64,000 nt of DNA, taken from Notamacropus eugenii. Taxonomy: Eukaryota; Chordata; Mammalia; Diprotodontia; Macropodidae. Positions 12,826-24,262 of this stretch are shown in pieces; the stretch's first letter is position 1; every line of letters begins with the position of its first letter. Made by a program: the position numbers and the translations under genes. The stretch is from assembly GCF_028372415.1 (NCBI RefSeq), contig NC_092878.1:193501-257500 (forward strand), read 5' to 3'. The notes under the pieces are model-generated. The model was given only the letters and a program-made list of their open reading frames with translations. It did not search any database and was not told where the DNA came from.

Positions 12826-13530
12826 ATAACTTAACTTCTAAAAGACAAAGTATCACTAATTAAGAAAGGGGTTACAAGGACTGATAAACCATGACTTTGT
12901 GAGGTACAAGAACCCCAGAAGGTAAAAAAAGAGATTCTGGGAAGCTTTATGTGGCTGACTAGGATAGAAAGTTCTTGGCAGAACTTTCTGAGAAAAAGGG
13001 ATACACAGAGGTCAAGAACACTGACATCTTCTCCATCTTGAGAGAGAAAAACACATGATGTCTCTCTAAGCACAGCAGCCAAGGACAGAAAGAACCAAAG
13101 TACCAAGAAGATAGGAGGGGTGGCTGCACTGCCTGGGCATCTCTACCCCTGGCTCTCCACCCTAGGCATTTCTCTCACTCCTCTTCATGGGAGGGCCAAA
13201 TGCTACTTGGTGGCATTTTACTTGATCTGGGAAGCTCTCCAATCTTTCCCAGTGGAAAGAACTGGATGGACATTATCCCATAGAAACAATGTGCTCTCTG
13301 TCATTTTCCTGGAAGTCTCGATTACTAAGCTCCTTCAAATTGCAGAAGATCCCAAAGGAATCAAAAAGTTCTGCGTGCTTTACCATCACTATGCCAAATA
13401 AATAAGGTGATCAAAGAAGAAGAAGATGAAAGTCACTGTCAGCCAACCATCAGCCTGTAATCCACTCTTTACAAAATCATTATGAGAATAGTCCCTTCAC
13501 ACCTAGAGGAAAGATTCTATTAGAAACAGA
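12826..13530. other. Unassigned sequence
   Basis: No exon was recognised. Open frames of about 90 codons on both strands lack matching splice signals or recognisable domains. Confidence 0.4.
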
Positions 13531-13533
13531 GAA

Positions 13534-15070
13534 AGAGTGGTGGAGCCAAGATGCTGGAGTAAAAGCAGGGACTTGCTTGAGTTCTCCCTGAAAGCCCTGC
13601 AAATACTTCAAAAAATGACGCTGAACAAGTTCTGGAGCTGGAGAACCCACAGAGTGATGGAGTGAAACAAATCTCCAGCCTAAGACAGCCTGAAAGTTTG
13701 ATTGGAAGGGTCTATTGTACCTGGATGGGGGTGGAGCACAGTCCCTCAAGGGCCCACACAGGGGGCCGGGACAGGCATCAGGGAACTAAATCACTGAGAA
13801 TTGTGACATTTTACAGATTTCTCCAACTCAGAATGCCAGGGACAACTTGGAAGGTCAGTAGAAAAAGCCTGTCAGACCTGTGTGACATAGGAGCACAGTC
13901 CAAGTCCAGCCCTAGGGCAACAGAGGGAGCAGCCAAGCCCTCAGCATCTGCTGCAGCAGGAATGGCAGCTGTTTCTGGAGCTCTAGGCCCAAAGATTGTG
14001 GGGGGTGAGTGGCTGATCAGAGGGGGATTCTAAGGATCTCTTTGCTGATGCTGAAGTGGGATTCTCTTGCTTTGCCCTGCTTGGATCTTGGTCACAGTCC
14101 TGGGGCAAAGAGGATTTCTAGCATGGTGGATCTTGTGGCAGTGGGGAAGAGGAAATCATCCTCCAAGTTTCAAGGCAGAAAACAGGGCTTGAGATCACTC
14201 ACAGACAACAGCACAGACGAGGAGAGGAGTAAACACCTCTCCTTTCATCATACAACTTTGGAAATGCGGAAAATTTGCAGGTCTCCAGAAATGTTTCTGA
14301 AAACAGCTGCACAGAGACCATGAGGCTTGGGAAAGTACACCATCACCCTCGAATTCCCATTGGAAGCATAGAACTACCTTGACAAAGAGTTAGAAAGTCA
14401 AATAATTGACTGGGAAAGTCAGAAAAAACCAGGGAGGTCAGAGAATCAGACTATAGGATCTTACTTTGGTGATAAGAAAGATTAAAATATGCAACCAGAA
14501 GAAGACAACAAAGTCAAAGCTTCTATATCCAAAGCCTCCAAGAAAAATATTAATTGTTCTCAAATCATGAAAGAGCTTAGAAAGAATTTTGAAAATCAAG
14601 TAAGAGAAGAAAAGGAAAAATTGGGAAGAGACATTAGAGTGATGCAAGAAAATCTTGAAAAATGAATCAACCAATGACAAAAAGGGATCCAAAAAATGCT
14701 AGAGAAAATACTAGCACCTTAAAAATAGACTAACCCAAATGGCAGAAACAGTTCAAAAGGCCAATGAGGAGAAAAATGCCATAAAAAGCAGAATTGGTCA
14801 AATGGAAAAGGAGGACCAAAGCTCAATGACAAAAATAATTCCTTAAAAATTAGAATGGAGGAAATGGAAGCTAATGACTTTATGAAAAAATCAAGAAATT
14901 ATAAAACAAATCCAAAAGAATGAAAAAATAGAAGACAATGTAAATCTCATTGAGAAAACAACAGACCTGGAAGTTAGATCTAGTATAGATAATTCAAAAA
15001 TGACTGGAGTACCTGAAAGCCATGATCAAAAAAAGAGCCTAGAAATCATCTCTCAAGAAATTATCAAGGA
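13534..15070 (+). mobile_element. HAL1-like half-L1, 5' part (host of the L1 insertion)
   Basis: The segment begins with an L1-like 5' untranslated sequence (gtggtggagccaagatgctgg). From about 14,490 it carries decayed ORF1 coiled-coil sequence with repeated QMEK and TEEN-like phrases. It is interrupted at 15,070 by the full-length L1 and resumes at 22,007. Rejoined, ORF1 runs to a stop at about 22,451 and is followed by about 955 bases of non-coding 3' sequence with no ORF2. That layout is the definition of HAL1. ORF1 has many frameshifts and stops, so the copy is dead. Confidence 0.75.
15055..15070 (+). repeat. Target-site duplication, 5' copy
   Basis: The 16 bases aagaaattatcaagga are repeated exactly at 22,007-22,022 on the other side of the L1. 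The leading A residues may partly belong to the tail at the 3' copy. Confidence 0.92.
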
Positions 15071-16016
15071 GAAGATGGCGGAGTGAAAGCAACGACTCAC
15101 CTAAGCTCCTGGAAAAACTCCTCTGGATATCTCTGGGGGGAGAGTCTGACCAGACTTTGGAGGTGTAAAATCCAGTGGGTGACGGACTTTGACGGATTCG
15201 GAGCCCAGGCTGGACCGGAGGGTCCACGGGAGGGATCTGTTCCGTGGGGGTAAGACCCCGGCGCACAGCGCAGCGCGGTCGGCGCTGCAGGGCGGAGGGG
15301 ACCAGAGGAGCCCGAGAGTGGCGGGCGAGACCAGCGGAGCAGGAGATAAGCCAGGCCGAGCCGGTGAGAGCCGCTGAGTGCCAGACATCACCGCAGCAGC
15401 CCTTGAAATATGCAGCCTGAAGACGGACTTCGGTGGGTCACTACTTGAACTTCCAGGAACTGGGATGGCAGAGTGATCAGTAAGTGCTCTCTCCTCCCCC
15501 CTGATGACCGTGAGGGAACCATAAAATTCTTCCCCAGATTAATCCTGGATCAGCGGGAACAGCAGAAGGGGGCAGGTGGTCTCATAACACCAGAGGCTGG
15601 AAAAGTGGCAAAGGGGGATTCTTCCTACTGTGGTGGAGGCGATCTGGAGGGACAGACGACCCAGGGCAGAGAAAATTCGCACTGAGACCCAGGCAAGCCT
15701 CAGAGCCAGGAGACGAGCCCCAGGAGGGGCGGGAACACCCGTTAGCTTCTAGGCGTGCCCCAGCCCTCCAGGGGAAAAGGGAAGACAATAGGGAAGCTGG
15801 GATTACCATCCCCTGACCTTGCCTTTGCCTCAAGTCAGCTGAGGAGATAGCCTGAGACCAGACCACACCTCCCACACACCTAACAAGCTAACCCCAGGGT
15901 TGGTCGGGGAAACAAAAAACAAAAGCCTGCTTTTAGCCCAGACACACATCAGCTCAACTTAAAGATCTGTACCTTCTGACTGAAAGAACCAAAAGCTACA
16001 CCACTCAGCCAACATC
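15071..16016 (+). promoter_or_regulatory. L1 5' untranslated region with internal promoter
   Basis: This 946-base leader starts with gaagatggcggag, whose AAGATGGCGG core resembles the YY1-type site at the start of primate L1. CpGs cluster at 15,180-15,380. L1 elements use an internal RNA polymerase II promoter in this region, so each full-length copy carries its own promoter. The short frames within it (62-97 codons) are not known L1 products. Confidence 0.8.
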
Positions 16017-17198
16017 ATGAATCGGAAAAAGCAGACGAAAAGTGAAAAAACCATAGAATCTTTCTATGGGGATAAGGACCAAAACACAAACACCAAAGAG
16101 GTTAGGGCTGAGACTGTACTTCCATCTGAAACCGCAGATGGGACTATGAATTTCTCGCAAGCACAACTAGATTACCTGGAACGTCTGAAGAAGGATATAA
16201 AAGAAAAACTGGCCAATGATTTTAAAACTATAAAAAAAGAATTCACTGATGAGAACATCACCCTGAAAAAGAAAATTGAAGAAATGGAAAAGGAAGTTCA
16301 AAAATTAACTGGAGAGAATAATTCCCTAAAAGGAAGAGTTAATCAAACGGAAAAGGAAACCCAAAACCTAATTGGGAAAATTGACCAGATGGAAAAGGAA
16401 ACCCAAAACCTAACTGGGAAAATTGGTCGATTGGAAAAAGAAGTACAAAAATTAAATGGAGAAAATAGCTCCCTAAAGGGAAAAATTGGTCAGATGGAAA
16501 AGGAGATGCAAAAGCTAACTGAAGAAAACACTACAATGAAGATTAGAATTGGGCAAGTAGAAACTAATGACTCAATGAGGCAACAAGAATCAGTCAAACA
16601 AAATCTAAAGAATGAAAAGATAGAAGAAAATGTAAAATATTTAATTGGAAAAACAACTGACCTGGAAAATAGATCCAGGAGAGAAAATCTAAGAATTATT
16701 GGCCTGCCAGAAACCCATGATGAAGAAAAGAGTCTGGACAATATCTTCCAGGAAATCATCAAGGAAAACTGTCCAGAAGTACTAGACTCAGAGGGCAAAA
16801 TAGTCATCGAAAGAATCCACCGTTCCCCTCCCGAAAGGGATCCCAAACTCAAAACCCCAAGAAATATAGTTGCCAAATTCCAGAGCTATCAAGTGAAGGA
16901 GAAAATACTACAAGCAGCCAGAAAGAAACAATTCAAATATCAAGGACACACAGTCAGGATCACACAGGACCTTGCAGCTTCTACATTAAAAGATCGAAAG
17001 AATTGGAACCCAATATTCCGTAAGGCAAAGGAGTTGGGACTTCAACCAAGGATCAACTACCCAGCAAAGTTCAGCATAACATTTCAGGCAAGGAGAAAGT
17101 CATTCAACGAAATAAGGGATTTCCAGAGCTTCCTGACCAAAACACCAGAACTCAATAGACAATTTGATCTTCAAATGCAGGTCTCCAGAGAATCATAA
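16017..17198 (+). CDS. L1 ORF1: L1 ORF1p RNA-binding chaperone
   Basis: The 393-residue product is the nucleic-acid-binding, trimer-forming protein that coats L1 RNA in cytoplasmic particles. Residues ~50-205 form a long coiled coil with near-repeats (QMEKETQNLTGKI, RLEKEVQKLNGEN, QMEKEMQKLTEEN), suggesting internal duplication of a heptad block. From about residue 225 comes the RRM-like core (NLRIIGLPE, with IVIERIHR further on), then the C-terminal domain (QAARKKQFKYQGHTVRI, then RKNWNPIFRKAKELG). The start at 16,017 is the first ATG of the frame, in a reasonable context (acatcatga). No stops or frameshifts are seen. It is somewhat longer than human ORF1p (338 residues), mainly in the coiled coil. 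Confidence 0.95.
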   Translation: MNRKKQTKSEKTIESFYGDKDQNTNTKEVRAETVLPSETADGTMNFSQAQLDYLERLKKDIKEKLANDFKTIKKEFTDENITLKKKIEEMEKEVQKLTGENNSLKGRVNQTEKETQNLIGKIDQMEKETQNLTGKIGRLEKEVQKLNGENSSLKGKIGQMEKEMQKLTEENTTMKIRIGQVETNDSMRQQESVKQNLKNEKIEENVKYLIGKTTDLENRSRRENLRIIGLPETHDEEKSLDNIFQEIIKENCPEVLDSEGKIVIERIHRSPPERDPKLKTPRNIVAKFQSYQVKEKILQAARKKQFKYQGHTVRITQDLAASTLKDRKNWNPIFRKAKELGLQPRINYPAKFSITFQARRKSFNEIRDFQSFLTKTPELNRQFDLQMQVSRES

Positions 17199-17724
17199 AA
17201 AGGTGAACAGAGGGGAAAAAACAAAAACAAAAACTTGCTACTCAATTAGGGCAAACTGTTTACCTCCCTATAAGGGAAGATGATACCTGTTAATCTTGAG
17301 AACTGTGCAGCTATTATGATAAAAGGGATATATGTAGAGGGAACGGGCATAAAGTAAATGATGTCATGTCAAAAATATGATTTAAGTATGAGAAGGGAAT
17401 GTAATAGGAGGTGTGGAAAGGGGGAAGCAGAAAATGGCAAATTATATCACAGGAAGAAGTACAAAACTATAGTAGAGGGAAGGAGGGGAGGGAGATGAGC
17501 ATTGTTTGAGAGGTACTCTCATCTGATTTGTTCAAAGGAGGGAACAATAATCTTAAGTAGATAAGCCTAACTAGCTCTATAGGTAGTAGGAGGGGAAGGG
17601 GGAAGAAAGGGGAGGGTGGCTAAAAGGGAGGAAAGAAGCAATAAGAGTAAAGGGGACTAAAAGGGAGGGGGGCTAAAAGAAGGAGGGGAAGGCTGCAGGA
17701 GGAGGGGGAGAAAAGTGAATACTA
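17199..17724 (+). other. L1 inter-ORF spacer
   Basis: These 526 bases separate the ORF1 stop from the first ORF2 ATG. In human L1 the equivalent spacer is only 63 bases. The second half (17,460-17,760) is strongly purine-rich (GGGAGG and GGGGAA runs). How ORF2 translation begins across so long a spacer is not evident from sequence. Confidence 0.85.
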
Positions 17725-20700
17725 TTGAGGAGGGGAAGGGAGACGGGAGAGCTAAAAGCACAAATGGTGGGAAAGAGGTTGGAGGGAAATACACAGATTG
17801 TAATCATAACTGTGAATGTGAATGGAATGAACTCTCCCATAAAACGGAGACGGATAGCAGAATGGATTAAAAGCCATAACCCAACAATATGCTGCTTACA
17901 AGAAACACATTTGAAACGGGGGGATACACATAGGATAAAGGTCAAAGGATGGAGCAGAATATATTGTGCTTCAGCTCATGTAAGAAAGGCAGGAGTAGCA
18001 ATCCTAATCTCAGACAAAGCAAAAGCAGAAATAGATCTAATCAAAAGGGATAAGGATGGAAACTATATCCTGCTAAAAGGCACCATAGACAATGAAGCAA
18101 TATCATTACTAAACATGTATGCTCCAAGTGGTATAGCATCCAGATTCTTAGAGCAGAGGTTGGGGGAGTTGAAGGAAGAAATTGATAGCAAAACTATACT
18201 AGTGGGGGACCTCAACCTCCCCCTCTCTGAACTCGATATATCCAACCTCAAAATAAACAAGAAAGAGGTTAAGGAGGTAAATAAAACTCTGGATAAGGTA
18301 GATATGATAGATCTTTGGAGAAAATTAAATGGAAATAGAAAGGAATATACTTTTTTCTCAGCGGTACATGGAACATTTACAAAAATTGACCATGTACTAG
18401 GACATAAAAATCTCACAATCCAGTGCAGAAAGGTAGAGATAATCAATGCATCCTTTTCAGATCATAATGCATTAAAAATTACATGTAATAAAAGGCCATG
18501 GAAAGAGAAACCAAAAATCAATTGGAAACTAAATAATCTAATTCTAAAGAAGGGTTGGGTTAAAGAAGAAATCATAGAAACAATCAACAATTTCATTAGA
18601 GAGAATGACAATAGTGAGACAACATACCAAAACTTATGGGATACTGCAAAAGCAGTTATTAGGGGAAGTTTTATATCTCTGAATGCTTACATAAATAAAA
18701 TAGAGAAAGAGGAGATCAATGACTTAGGCTTGCAGTTGAAAAAGCTAGAAAAAGAACAAATTGAAAATCCCCAAGTAAATACCAAATTAGAAATACTGAA
18801 AACCAAAGGAGAGATTAATAAAATTGAAATTAAGAAAACTATTGAATTAATAAATAAAACCAATAGTTGGTTTTATGAAAAAACTAATAAAATTGATAAA
18901 CCTTTGGTCAATCTGATTAAAAAAAAGAAAGAAGAAAACCAAATTACTAATATTAAAAATGAAAGGGGTGAACTCACCTCCAATGAGGAGGAAATTAAAA
19001 CAATAATTAGAAACTACTTTGCCCAACTTTATGCCCACAAATTCGATAATCTAAATGAGATGGATGAATATTTTAAAAAATACAAATTGCCCAGATTAAC
19101 AGAAGAGGAAGTTGAATACTTAAACAACCCCATCTCAGAAAAAGAAATTGAACAAGCCATCAATGAACTCCCTAGGAAAAAATCTCCAGGGCCAGATGGA
19201 TTCACAAGTGAATTCTATCAAACATTTAAAGAACAGTTAATTCCAATACTACATACACTATTCTTGAAAATTGGGGAAGAAGGAGTCCTCCCAAATTCTT
19301 TCTATGATACAAATATGGTTTTGATACCCAAACCAGGAAGAGACAAAACAGAGAAAGAAAATTATAGACCAATTTCCCTAATGAATATAGATGCAAAAAT
19401 TTTAAATAAGATTCTAGCAAAACGAATACAGCATCTTATCATGAGATTAATACATTATGATCAGGTAGGATTCATACCAGGACTACAGGGCTGGTTCAAT
19501 ATTAGGAAAACTATTAGCATTATCGATCACATCAACAACAAAGCTAACAAAAACCACATGATTATCTCAATAGATGCAGAAAAAGCTTTTGACAAAATAC
19601 AACATCCATTCCTACTAAAAACATTGGAGAATGTAGGAATAAAGGGAACTTTCCATAAAATAATAAGCAGTATCTATCTAAAACCTTCAGCAAGCATTAT
19701 ATGCAATGGGGATAAGCTAGATGCATTCCCAATAAGATCAGGGGTGAAACAAGGTTGTCCATTATCACCACTATTATTCAATATGGTACTAGAAATGTTA
19801 GCTGTAGCAATTAGACAAGATAAAGATATCCAAGGAATTAAAATAGCCAAAGAAGAAACTAAGTTATCACTCTTTGCAGATGATATGATGATTTACCTAG
19901 AGAATCCCAGAGATTCAAGTAAAAAATTACTAGAATTAATAAACAACTTTGGCAAAGTTGCAGGGTACAAAATAAACCCACACAAATCTTCTGCATTCCT
20001 ATATATTAGCAACAAAGTCCAACAGCAAGAGATAGAAAGAGAAATCCCATTTAAAGTTATGGTAGACAGTATAAAATACTTAGGAGTCTACCTTCCAAAA
20101 CAAACCCAGGGATTATATGAACACAATTACAAGACACTTTTTGCACAAATAAAGTCAGATTTAAATAAATGGAAAAACATTAGTTGCTCATGGGTAGGCC
20201 GGGCTAATATAATAAAAATGACAATTCTACCCAAATTAATATACCTATTTAGTGCCATACCAATTAAACTATCAGACAATTACTTTCTAGAGCTGGACAA
20301 AATAATATCAAAATTCATTTGGAAAAACAAAAGGTCCAGAATATCAAAGGGACTAATGAAAAGAAATGCTTGGGAAGGTGGCCTAGCGCTACCAGACCTC
20401 AAACTGTACTATAAAGCAGCAATTATCAAAACCACTTGGTATTGGCTAAGAAACAGAGAGGTAGACAAGTGGAATAGACTTGGCACTCAAGATGCAGTAG
20501 GCAAGGAATATAGCAACCTTCTGTTTGATAAACCCAAGGACCCCAGCTTCTGGGATAAGAACTCATTGTTTGACAAAAATTGCTGGGAAAACTGGATAAC
20601 AGTGTGGCGGAAATTAGGCATAGACCCATACCTGACACCGTACACAAGAATAAAGTCCAAATGGGTACATGATTTAGGTATAAAGATTGATACCATGAAT

Positions 20701-21615
20701 AAACTGGAGAAGCAAGGAATAGTGTATTTATCAGATCTATGGAGAAGGGAAGAATTCTTTACTAAAGGAGAGATAGAATGCATTATGAAATGCAAAATGG
20801 ATAACTTTGATTACATTAAACTGAGAAGTTTTTGCACAACCAAACCCAATGCAACCAAAATCCGGAGGGATGTAGTAAATTGGGAAAGAATTTTTACAGC
20901 TAAGCTCGGGGATAAAGGCCTCATTTCTAGAATATATAGAGAACTGATCCAAATGTATAATCATACAAGTCATTCCCCAATTGATAAATGGTCAAAGGAT
21001 ATGAACAGGCAATTTTCAGAGGAAGAAATTAAAACTATCTATAATCATATGAAAAAATGCTCTAAATCACTATTGATTAGAGAGATGCAAATCAAAACAA
21101 CTCTGAGGTACCACATCACACCTATAAGATTGGCAAACATGACAGAACAAGAAAATGATAAATGCTGGAGAGGATGTGGGAAAGTTGGAACACTAATTCA
21201 TTGTTGGTGGAGCTGCGAGCGCATCCAACCATTCTGGAGAGCAATTTGGAACTATGCCCAAAGGGCTACAAAAATGTGCATACCCTTTGACCCAGCAATA
21301 TCGCTACTAGGACTATATCCCCAAGAGATCATAAAAATGGGAAAGGGTCCCACATGTACAAAAATATTTATAGCAGCACTCTATGTAGTTGCCAAAAACT
21401 GGAAGTCAAGGGGATGTCCATCAATTGGGGAATGGCTGAATAAATTATGGTATATGAAGGTAATGGAGTACTATTGTGCCATAAGAAATGATGAACAAGA
21501 AGACTTCAGAGAGGCCTGGAAGGACTTATATGACCTGATGCTGAGTGAAAGGAGCAGAACCAGGAGAACTTTATGCACAGCAACAACCACAGTGTGTGAG
21601 AGTTTTTTCTGGTAG
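17725..21615 (+). CDS. L1 ORF2: L1 ORF2p endonuclease / reverse transcriptase
   Basis: The 1,296-residue protein carries the activities for target-primed reverse transcription. The N-terminal AP-like endonuclease keeps its key residues: N31 (TVNVNG), E60 (LQETHL), D162 and N164 (GDLNLPLS), D222 (KIDHVLG), and S245-D246-H247. The reverse transcriptase has its catalytic FADD box at residues 717-720. The C-terminal cysteine motif ([18 protein letters not shown]) starts at residue 1147. The length is close to human ORF2p (1,275). The first ATG adds about 20 residues before the endonuclease fold; M14 (17,764) is an equally plausible start. No stop or frameshift is present. A nickase cutting T-rich targets fits the A-rich insertion site. 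Confidence 0.95.
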   Translation: MRRGRETGELKAQMVGKRLEGNTQIVIITVNVNGMNSPIKRRRIAEWIKSHNPTICCLQETHLKRGDTHRIKVKGWSRIYCASAHVRKAGVAILISDKAKAEIDLIKRDKDGNYILLKGTIDNEAISLLNMYAPSGIASRFLEQRLGELKEEIDSKTILVGDLNLPLSELDISNLKINKKEVKEVNKTLDKVDMIDLWRKLNGNRKEYTFFSAVHGTFTKIDHVLGHKNLTIQCRKVEIINASFSDHNALKITCNKRPWKEKPKINWKLNNLILKKGWVKEEIIETINNFIRENDNSETTYQNLWDTAKAVIRGSFISLNAYINKIEKEEINDLGLQLKKLEKEQIENPQVNTKLEILKTKGEINKIEIKKTIELINKTNSWFYEKTNKIDKPLVNLIKKKKEENQITNIKNERGELTSNEEEIKTIIRNYFAQLYAHKFDNLNEMDEYFKKYKLPRLTEEEVEYLNNPISEKEIEQAINELPRKKSPGPDGFTSEFYQTFKEQLIPILHTLFLKIGEEGVLPNSFYDTNMVLIPKPGRDKTEKENYRPISLMNIDAKILNKILAKRIQHLIMRLIHYDQVGFIPGLQGWFNIRKTISIIDHINNKANKNHMIISIDAEKAFDKIQHPFLLKTLENVGIKGTFHKIISSIYLKPSASIICNGDKLDAFPIRSGVKQGCPLSPLLFNMVLEMLAVAIRQDKDIQGIKIAKEETKLSLFADDMMIYLENPRDSSKKLLELINNFGKVAGYKINPHKSSAFLYISNKVQQQEIEREIPFKVMVDSIKYLGVYLPKQTQGLYEHNYKTLFAQIKSDLNKWKNISCSWVGRANIIKMTILPKLIYLFSAIPIKLSDNYFLELDKIISKFIWKNKRSRISKGLMKRNAWEGGLALPDLKLYYKAAIIKTTWYWLRNREVDKWNRLGTQDAVGKEYSNLLFDKPKDPSFWDKNSLFDKNCWENWITVWRKLGIDPYLTPYTRIKSKWVHDLGIKIDTMNKLEKQGIVYLSDLWRREEFFTKGEIECIMKCKMDNFDYIKLRSFCTTKPNATKIRRDVVNWERIFTAKLGDKGLISRIYRELIQMYNHTSHSPIDKWSKDMNRQFSEEEIKTIYNHMKKCSKSLLIREMQIKTTLRYHITPIRLANMTEQENDKCWRGCGKVGTLIHCWWSCERIQPFWRAIWNYAQRATKMCIPFDPAISLLGLYPQEIIKMGKGPTCTKIFIAALYVVAKNWKSRGCPSIGEWLNKLWYMKVMEYYCAIRNDEQEDFREAWKDLYDLMLSERSRTRRTLCTATTTVCESFFW

Positions 21616-22006
21616 ACTTAGATTTTTGTAATAACACAAGAACTTCTTACCAAAAAAAAAAAAAATCCCAATGGAGGATCTCAAGGCAAAATGCCTTGCC
21701 ACACTCAGAGAGAGAAATATGGAAGTCACTCACATATTGTAGCAGATCATGTTTGTGTATGTGTATGTGTTTGTGTATCATGTTCTGATTTGTTATACGA
21801 TTTCTTTCATTTATCTTAGTCTGACTACATAGCATGACTATAGTGAAAATATACTCAATAGGAAAGTATATGTAGAATCTATACAGAATTGTATGCAGTC
21901 GTGGGGAGGGAGGGGGAGTGGGGGGTAGGTGGGGGGGATAAAATCACAATTGTATGGCAGTGATTGTTAAACATTACAAAATTAATAAATAAATAAATAA
22001 ATAAAT
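21616..22006 (+). other. L1 3' untranslated region and (AAAT)n tail
   Basis: About 350 bases of 3' untranslated sequence contain a G-rich tract at 21,902-21,938 with several G runs, able in principle to form a quadruplex; a G-rich 3' tract is a general mammalian L1 feature. The element ends in acaaaattaataaataaat and further AAAT units instead of a pure poly(A). Confidence 0.85.
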
Positions 22007-22022
22007 AAGAAATTATCAAGGA
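22007..22022 (+). repeat. Target-site duplication, 3' copy
   Basis: Exact repeat of aagaaattatcaagga from 15,055-15,070, directly after the (AAAT)n tail. HAL1 ORF1 sequence resumes immediately after it. Confidence 0.92.
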
Positions 22023-22573
22023 AAACTACCCTGATACTCTAGAACCCGAGGGTAAAATAGATATTGAAAGTACCCAGCTGATCACCTGCTGAAAGAGATC
22101 CCAGAAGGTAAACTCTTGGAATATTGTAGCCAAATTCCAGAGATCCCAGGTCAAGTAGAAAATATTGCAGTCAGAAAGAAAAAAGTCAAGTATTGTGGAA
22201 GTACAATCAGGATAACACAAGATTTTGCAGGTTCTACATTAAGGGATTGGAGGGATTGAATAAAATATTCCAGAGGTCAAAGGAGCTAGGATTAAAACCA
22301 AGAATCACCTACTCAGAAAAACTAAGTATGATACTTCAGGGGAGAAGAGTGGATATTCAATGAAACAGAAGACTTTCAAGCATTCTTCATGAAAAGACCA
22401 GAGCAGAATAGAAAATTTGACTTTCAAATACAACAATCAAGAGAAGCATGAAAAGGTACACAGGAAAGAGAAATCACAAGGGACTTACTAAAGTTGAACT
22501 GTTACATTCCTACATGGAAAGATAATATTTGTAACTCTTGAGAGTTTTCTCAGTATTGCAATAGTAGAAGGGA

Positions 22574-22631
<58 letters not shown>

Positions 22632-23407
22632 AGAGACACAGATAGAGAGAGACAGAGACAAAGAGCACAGTGTGAATTGAATATGAAGGGAGTTATCTAA
22701 AAATTAAAGTTAAGGGGGTTAAAGAAGAGTATATCAGAACAAGGGAAAAATACAATGGGACAAATGATCTCTCATAAAAGAGGGAAGAAAAAGCTTTTTT
22801 CAATGAAGGGAAAGAGGATGGAATAAAATACATACTCAATTGGGAATGAAAATCTATCTTACCCTCCAAGAAAGTAGGGGATAATAGGGAGAATGTTAGA
22901 AGGGAAGGCAAATGGAAGGAGGGAGTTAACAGAAGTAAACACTTTTGAGGAGGGACAACGTCAAAAGAGAATAGAATAAATGGAGGGCAGGATAGGATGG
23001 AGAGAAATATAGTTAGTCTTTCACAACATGACAAGGAAGTTTTTTGTGTGAATACACATATATGAAGTCAAATTGTTTGCCTTCTCGGTGGGGAAAGGTG
23101 GAAAGGGAGGAAGGAACAGAATTTGGAACTTAAAATTTTAAAAATGAATGTTAACAATTGTTTTTACATGTAACTGGTAAATACGACATAAAGGCAATGG
23201 GGTATAGAAATCTATCTCACTCTACAAGAAAATGGAGGGGAAGGGGATTATAAAAAGAGGAGTGAATCAGGGAGGGCAGATATAGGTAAGGGGTAATCAG
23301 AATGAATGTTGTCTTGGGGTGGGGGTGGGGAGAGAAGGGGAGAAAATTTGAAACTCAAAATCTTGTGGAAGTAAATGTTTAAAACTAAAAATTAATTAAT
23401 TAATAAA
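22023..23407 (+). mobile_element. HAL1-like half-L1, 3' part
   Basis: This continues the element broken at 15,070. Decayed ORF1 C-terminal domain sequence runs to the stop at about 22,451 (gagaagcatga). About 955 bases of purine-rich 3' sequence follow, with no reverse transcriptase homology. The terminus is gtaaatgtttaaaactaaaaattaattaat, matching the 3' end of the copy at 36,778. It contains a (TA)n tract at 22,577-22,629. Confidence 0.75.
22577..22629. repeat. (TA)n microsatellite
   Basis: About 26 uninterrupted TA units lie inside the HAL1 3' region, likely to be length-variable. Confidence 0.95.
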
Positions 23408-23940
23408 GAAGACAGTTAACTGCCTGATATAACCAAGCCAAAAAAGAATAGAGAAAGGGCAGAATGTTGCAAAATTGTTCCAAAGCACATATTTTGGCTC
23501 AGGTAACTGCATGAAAAGTAGAGAATGTGATATTCCATGGTATAGACTGTGAATAATTGTTTTAAAGCATTTGACTCAGTAGAACTAAATGTGCCCTTTG
23601 AATCTCGCTTCAAAAAAGTAATCTCCCACCATATGTTCAAAAGAGGGAGATAACTTTGATAGATACAATGGAGAAATTTTCCATGAAGTACAGAACATTG
23701 CCATGAAATGAAATCTAAAACAGAAACATATGTTTACCCATAGTCATACGAAGCAGACCAAGATGAGGTTTGAGGCATCATTTTTACAAGTCCTTTATAG
23801 GGAAGAAATGGACTCTCAGTAATTTACTATAAATATGAGTAAATCTGAGTAAATCTGAGTGCCAGTATTGATACCCAGAGCATTGGGTTTCCAATGTTAT
23901 TTATGTCCCACTGCACCAATTTGCCAGGAGCTTGGAACAG
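23408..23940. other. Unassigned sequence
   Basis: AT-rich with no recognised exon or repeat family. Two short near-repeats (taaatctgag) lie near 23,840. Confidence 0.4.
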
Positions 23941-24262
23941 GGTTAGGTAAATCTAACTAAATGATAAACAAAAAAGAAGTTAAGGAAGTGAGTAAAATTC
24001 TGGAAAAATTAGATATAATTGATCTCCGGGGAAAACTGAATGGGAATAGAAAGTAGTATATCCTTTTTTCCACATGATACCTACACAAAAATTGACCATA
24101 TATTCTGACATCAAAACCTCAGAAGCAAATATAGAAAAGCAGAAATACTAATTACATCCTTTTCAGGTCATAATGAACTAAAATTTACCTTCAAAAATGG
24201 ACAATGGGAAGAGGGATTGAAATCAATTTTAAATAATCTAATCCTAAAAAGTAAATGGCTCA
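23940..24262 (+). repeat. L1 ORF2 endonuclease fragment
   Basis: Decayed homology to the endonuclease part of ORF2, for example caaaaattgaccatatattctgacat, equivalent to the KIDHVLGHK region at 18,383-18,411 of the intact L1, followed by the SDH region. Frames are broken. Confidence 0.65.

Larger units (their letters stand above)
15071..22006 (+). mobile_element. L1: Full-length L1 retrotransposon, both ORFs open
   Basis: This is a complete non-LTR retrotransposon of about 6.94 kb. In order it has a CpG-rich 5' untranslated region starting gaagatggcggag, ORF1 (393 codons), a 526-base spacer, ORF2 (1,296 codons), a 3' untranslated region with a G-rich tract, and an (AAAT)n tail. Perfect 16-bp duplications of target DNA flank it, and it is inserted into ORF1 of an older half-L1. 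Open frames, intact catalytic residues and undecayed duplications together indicate a recent insertion that could still be active. Activity itself cannot be read from sequence. Confidence 0.95.
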
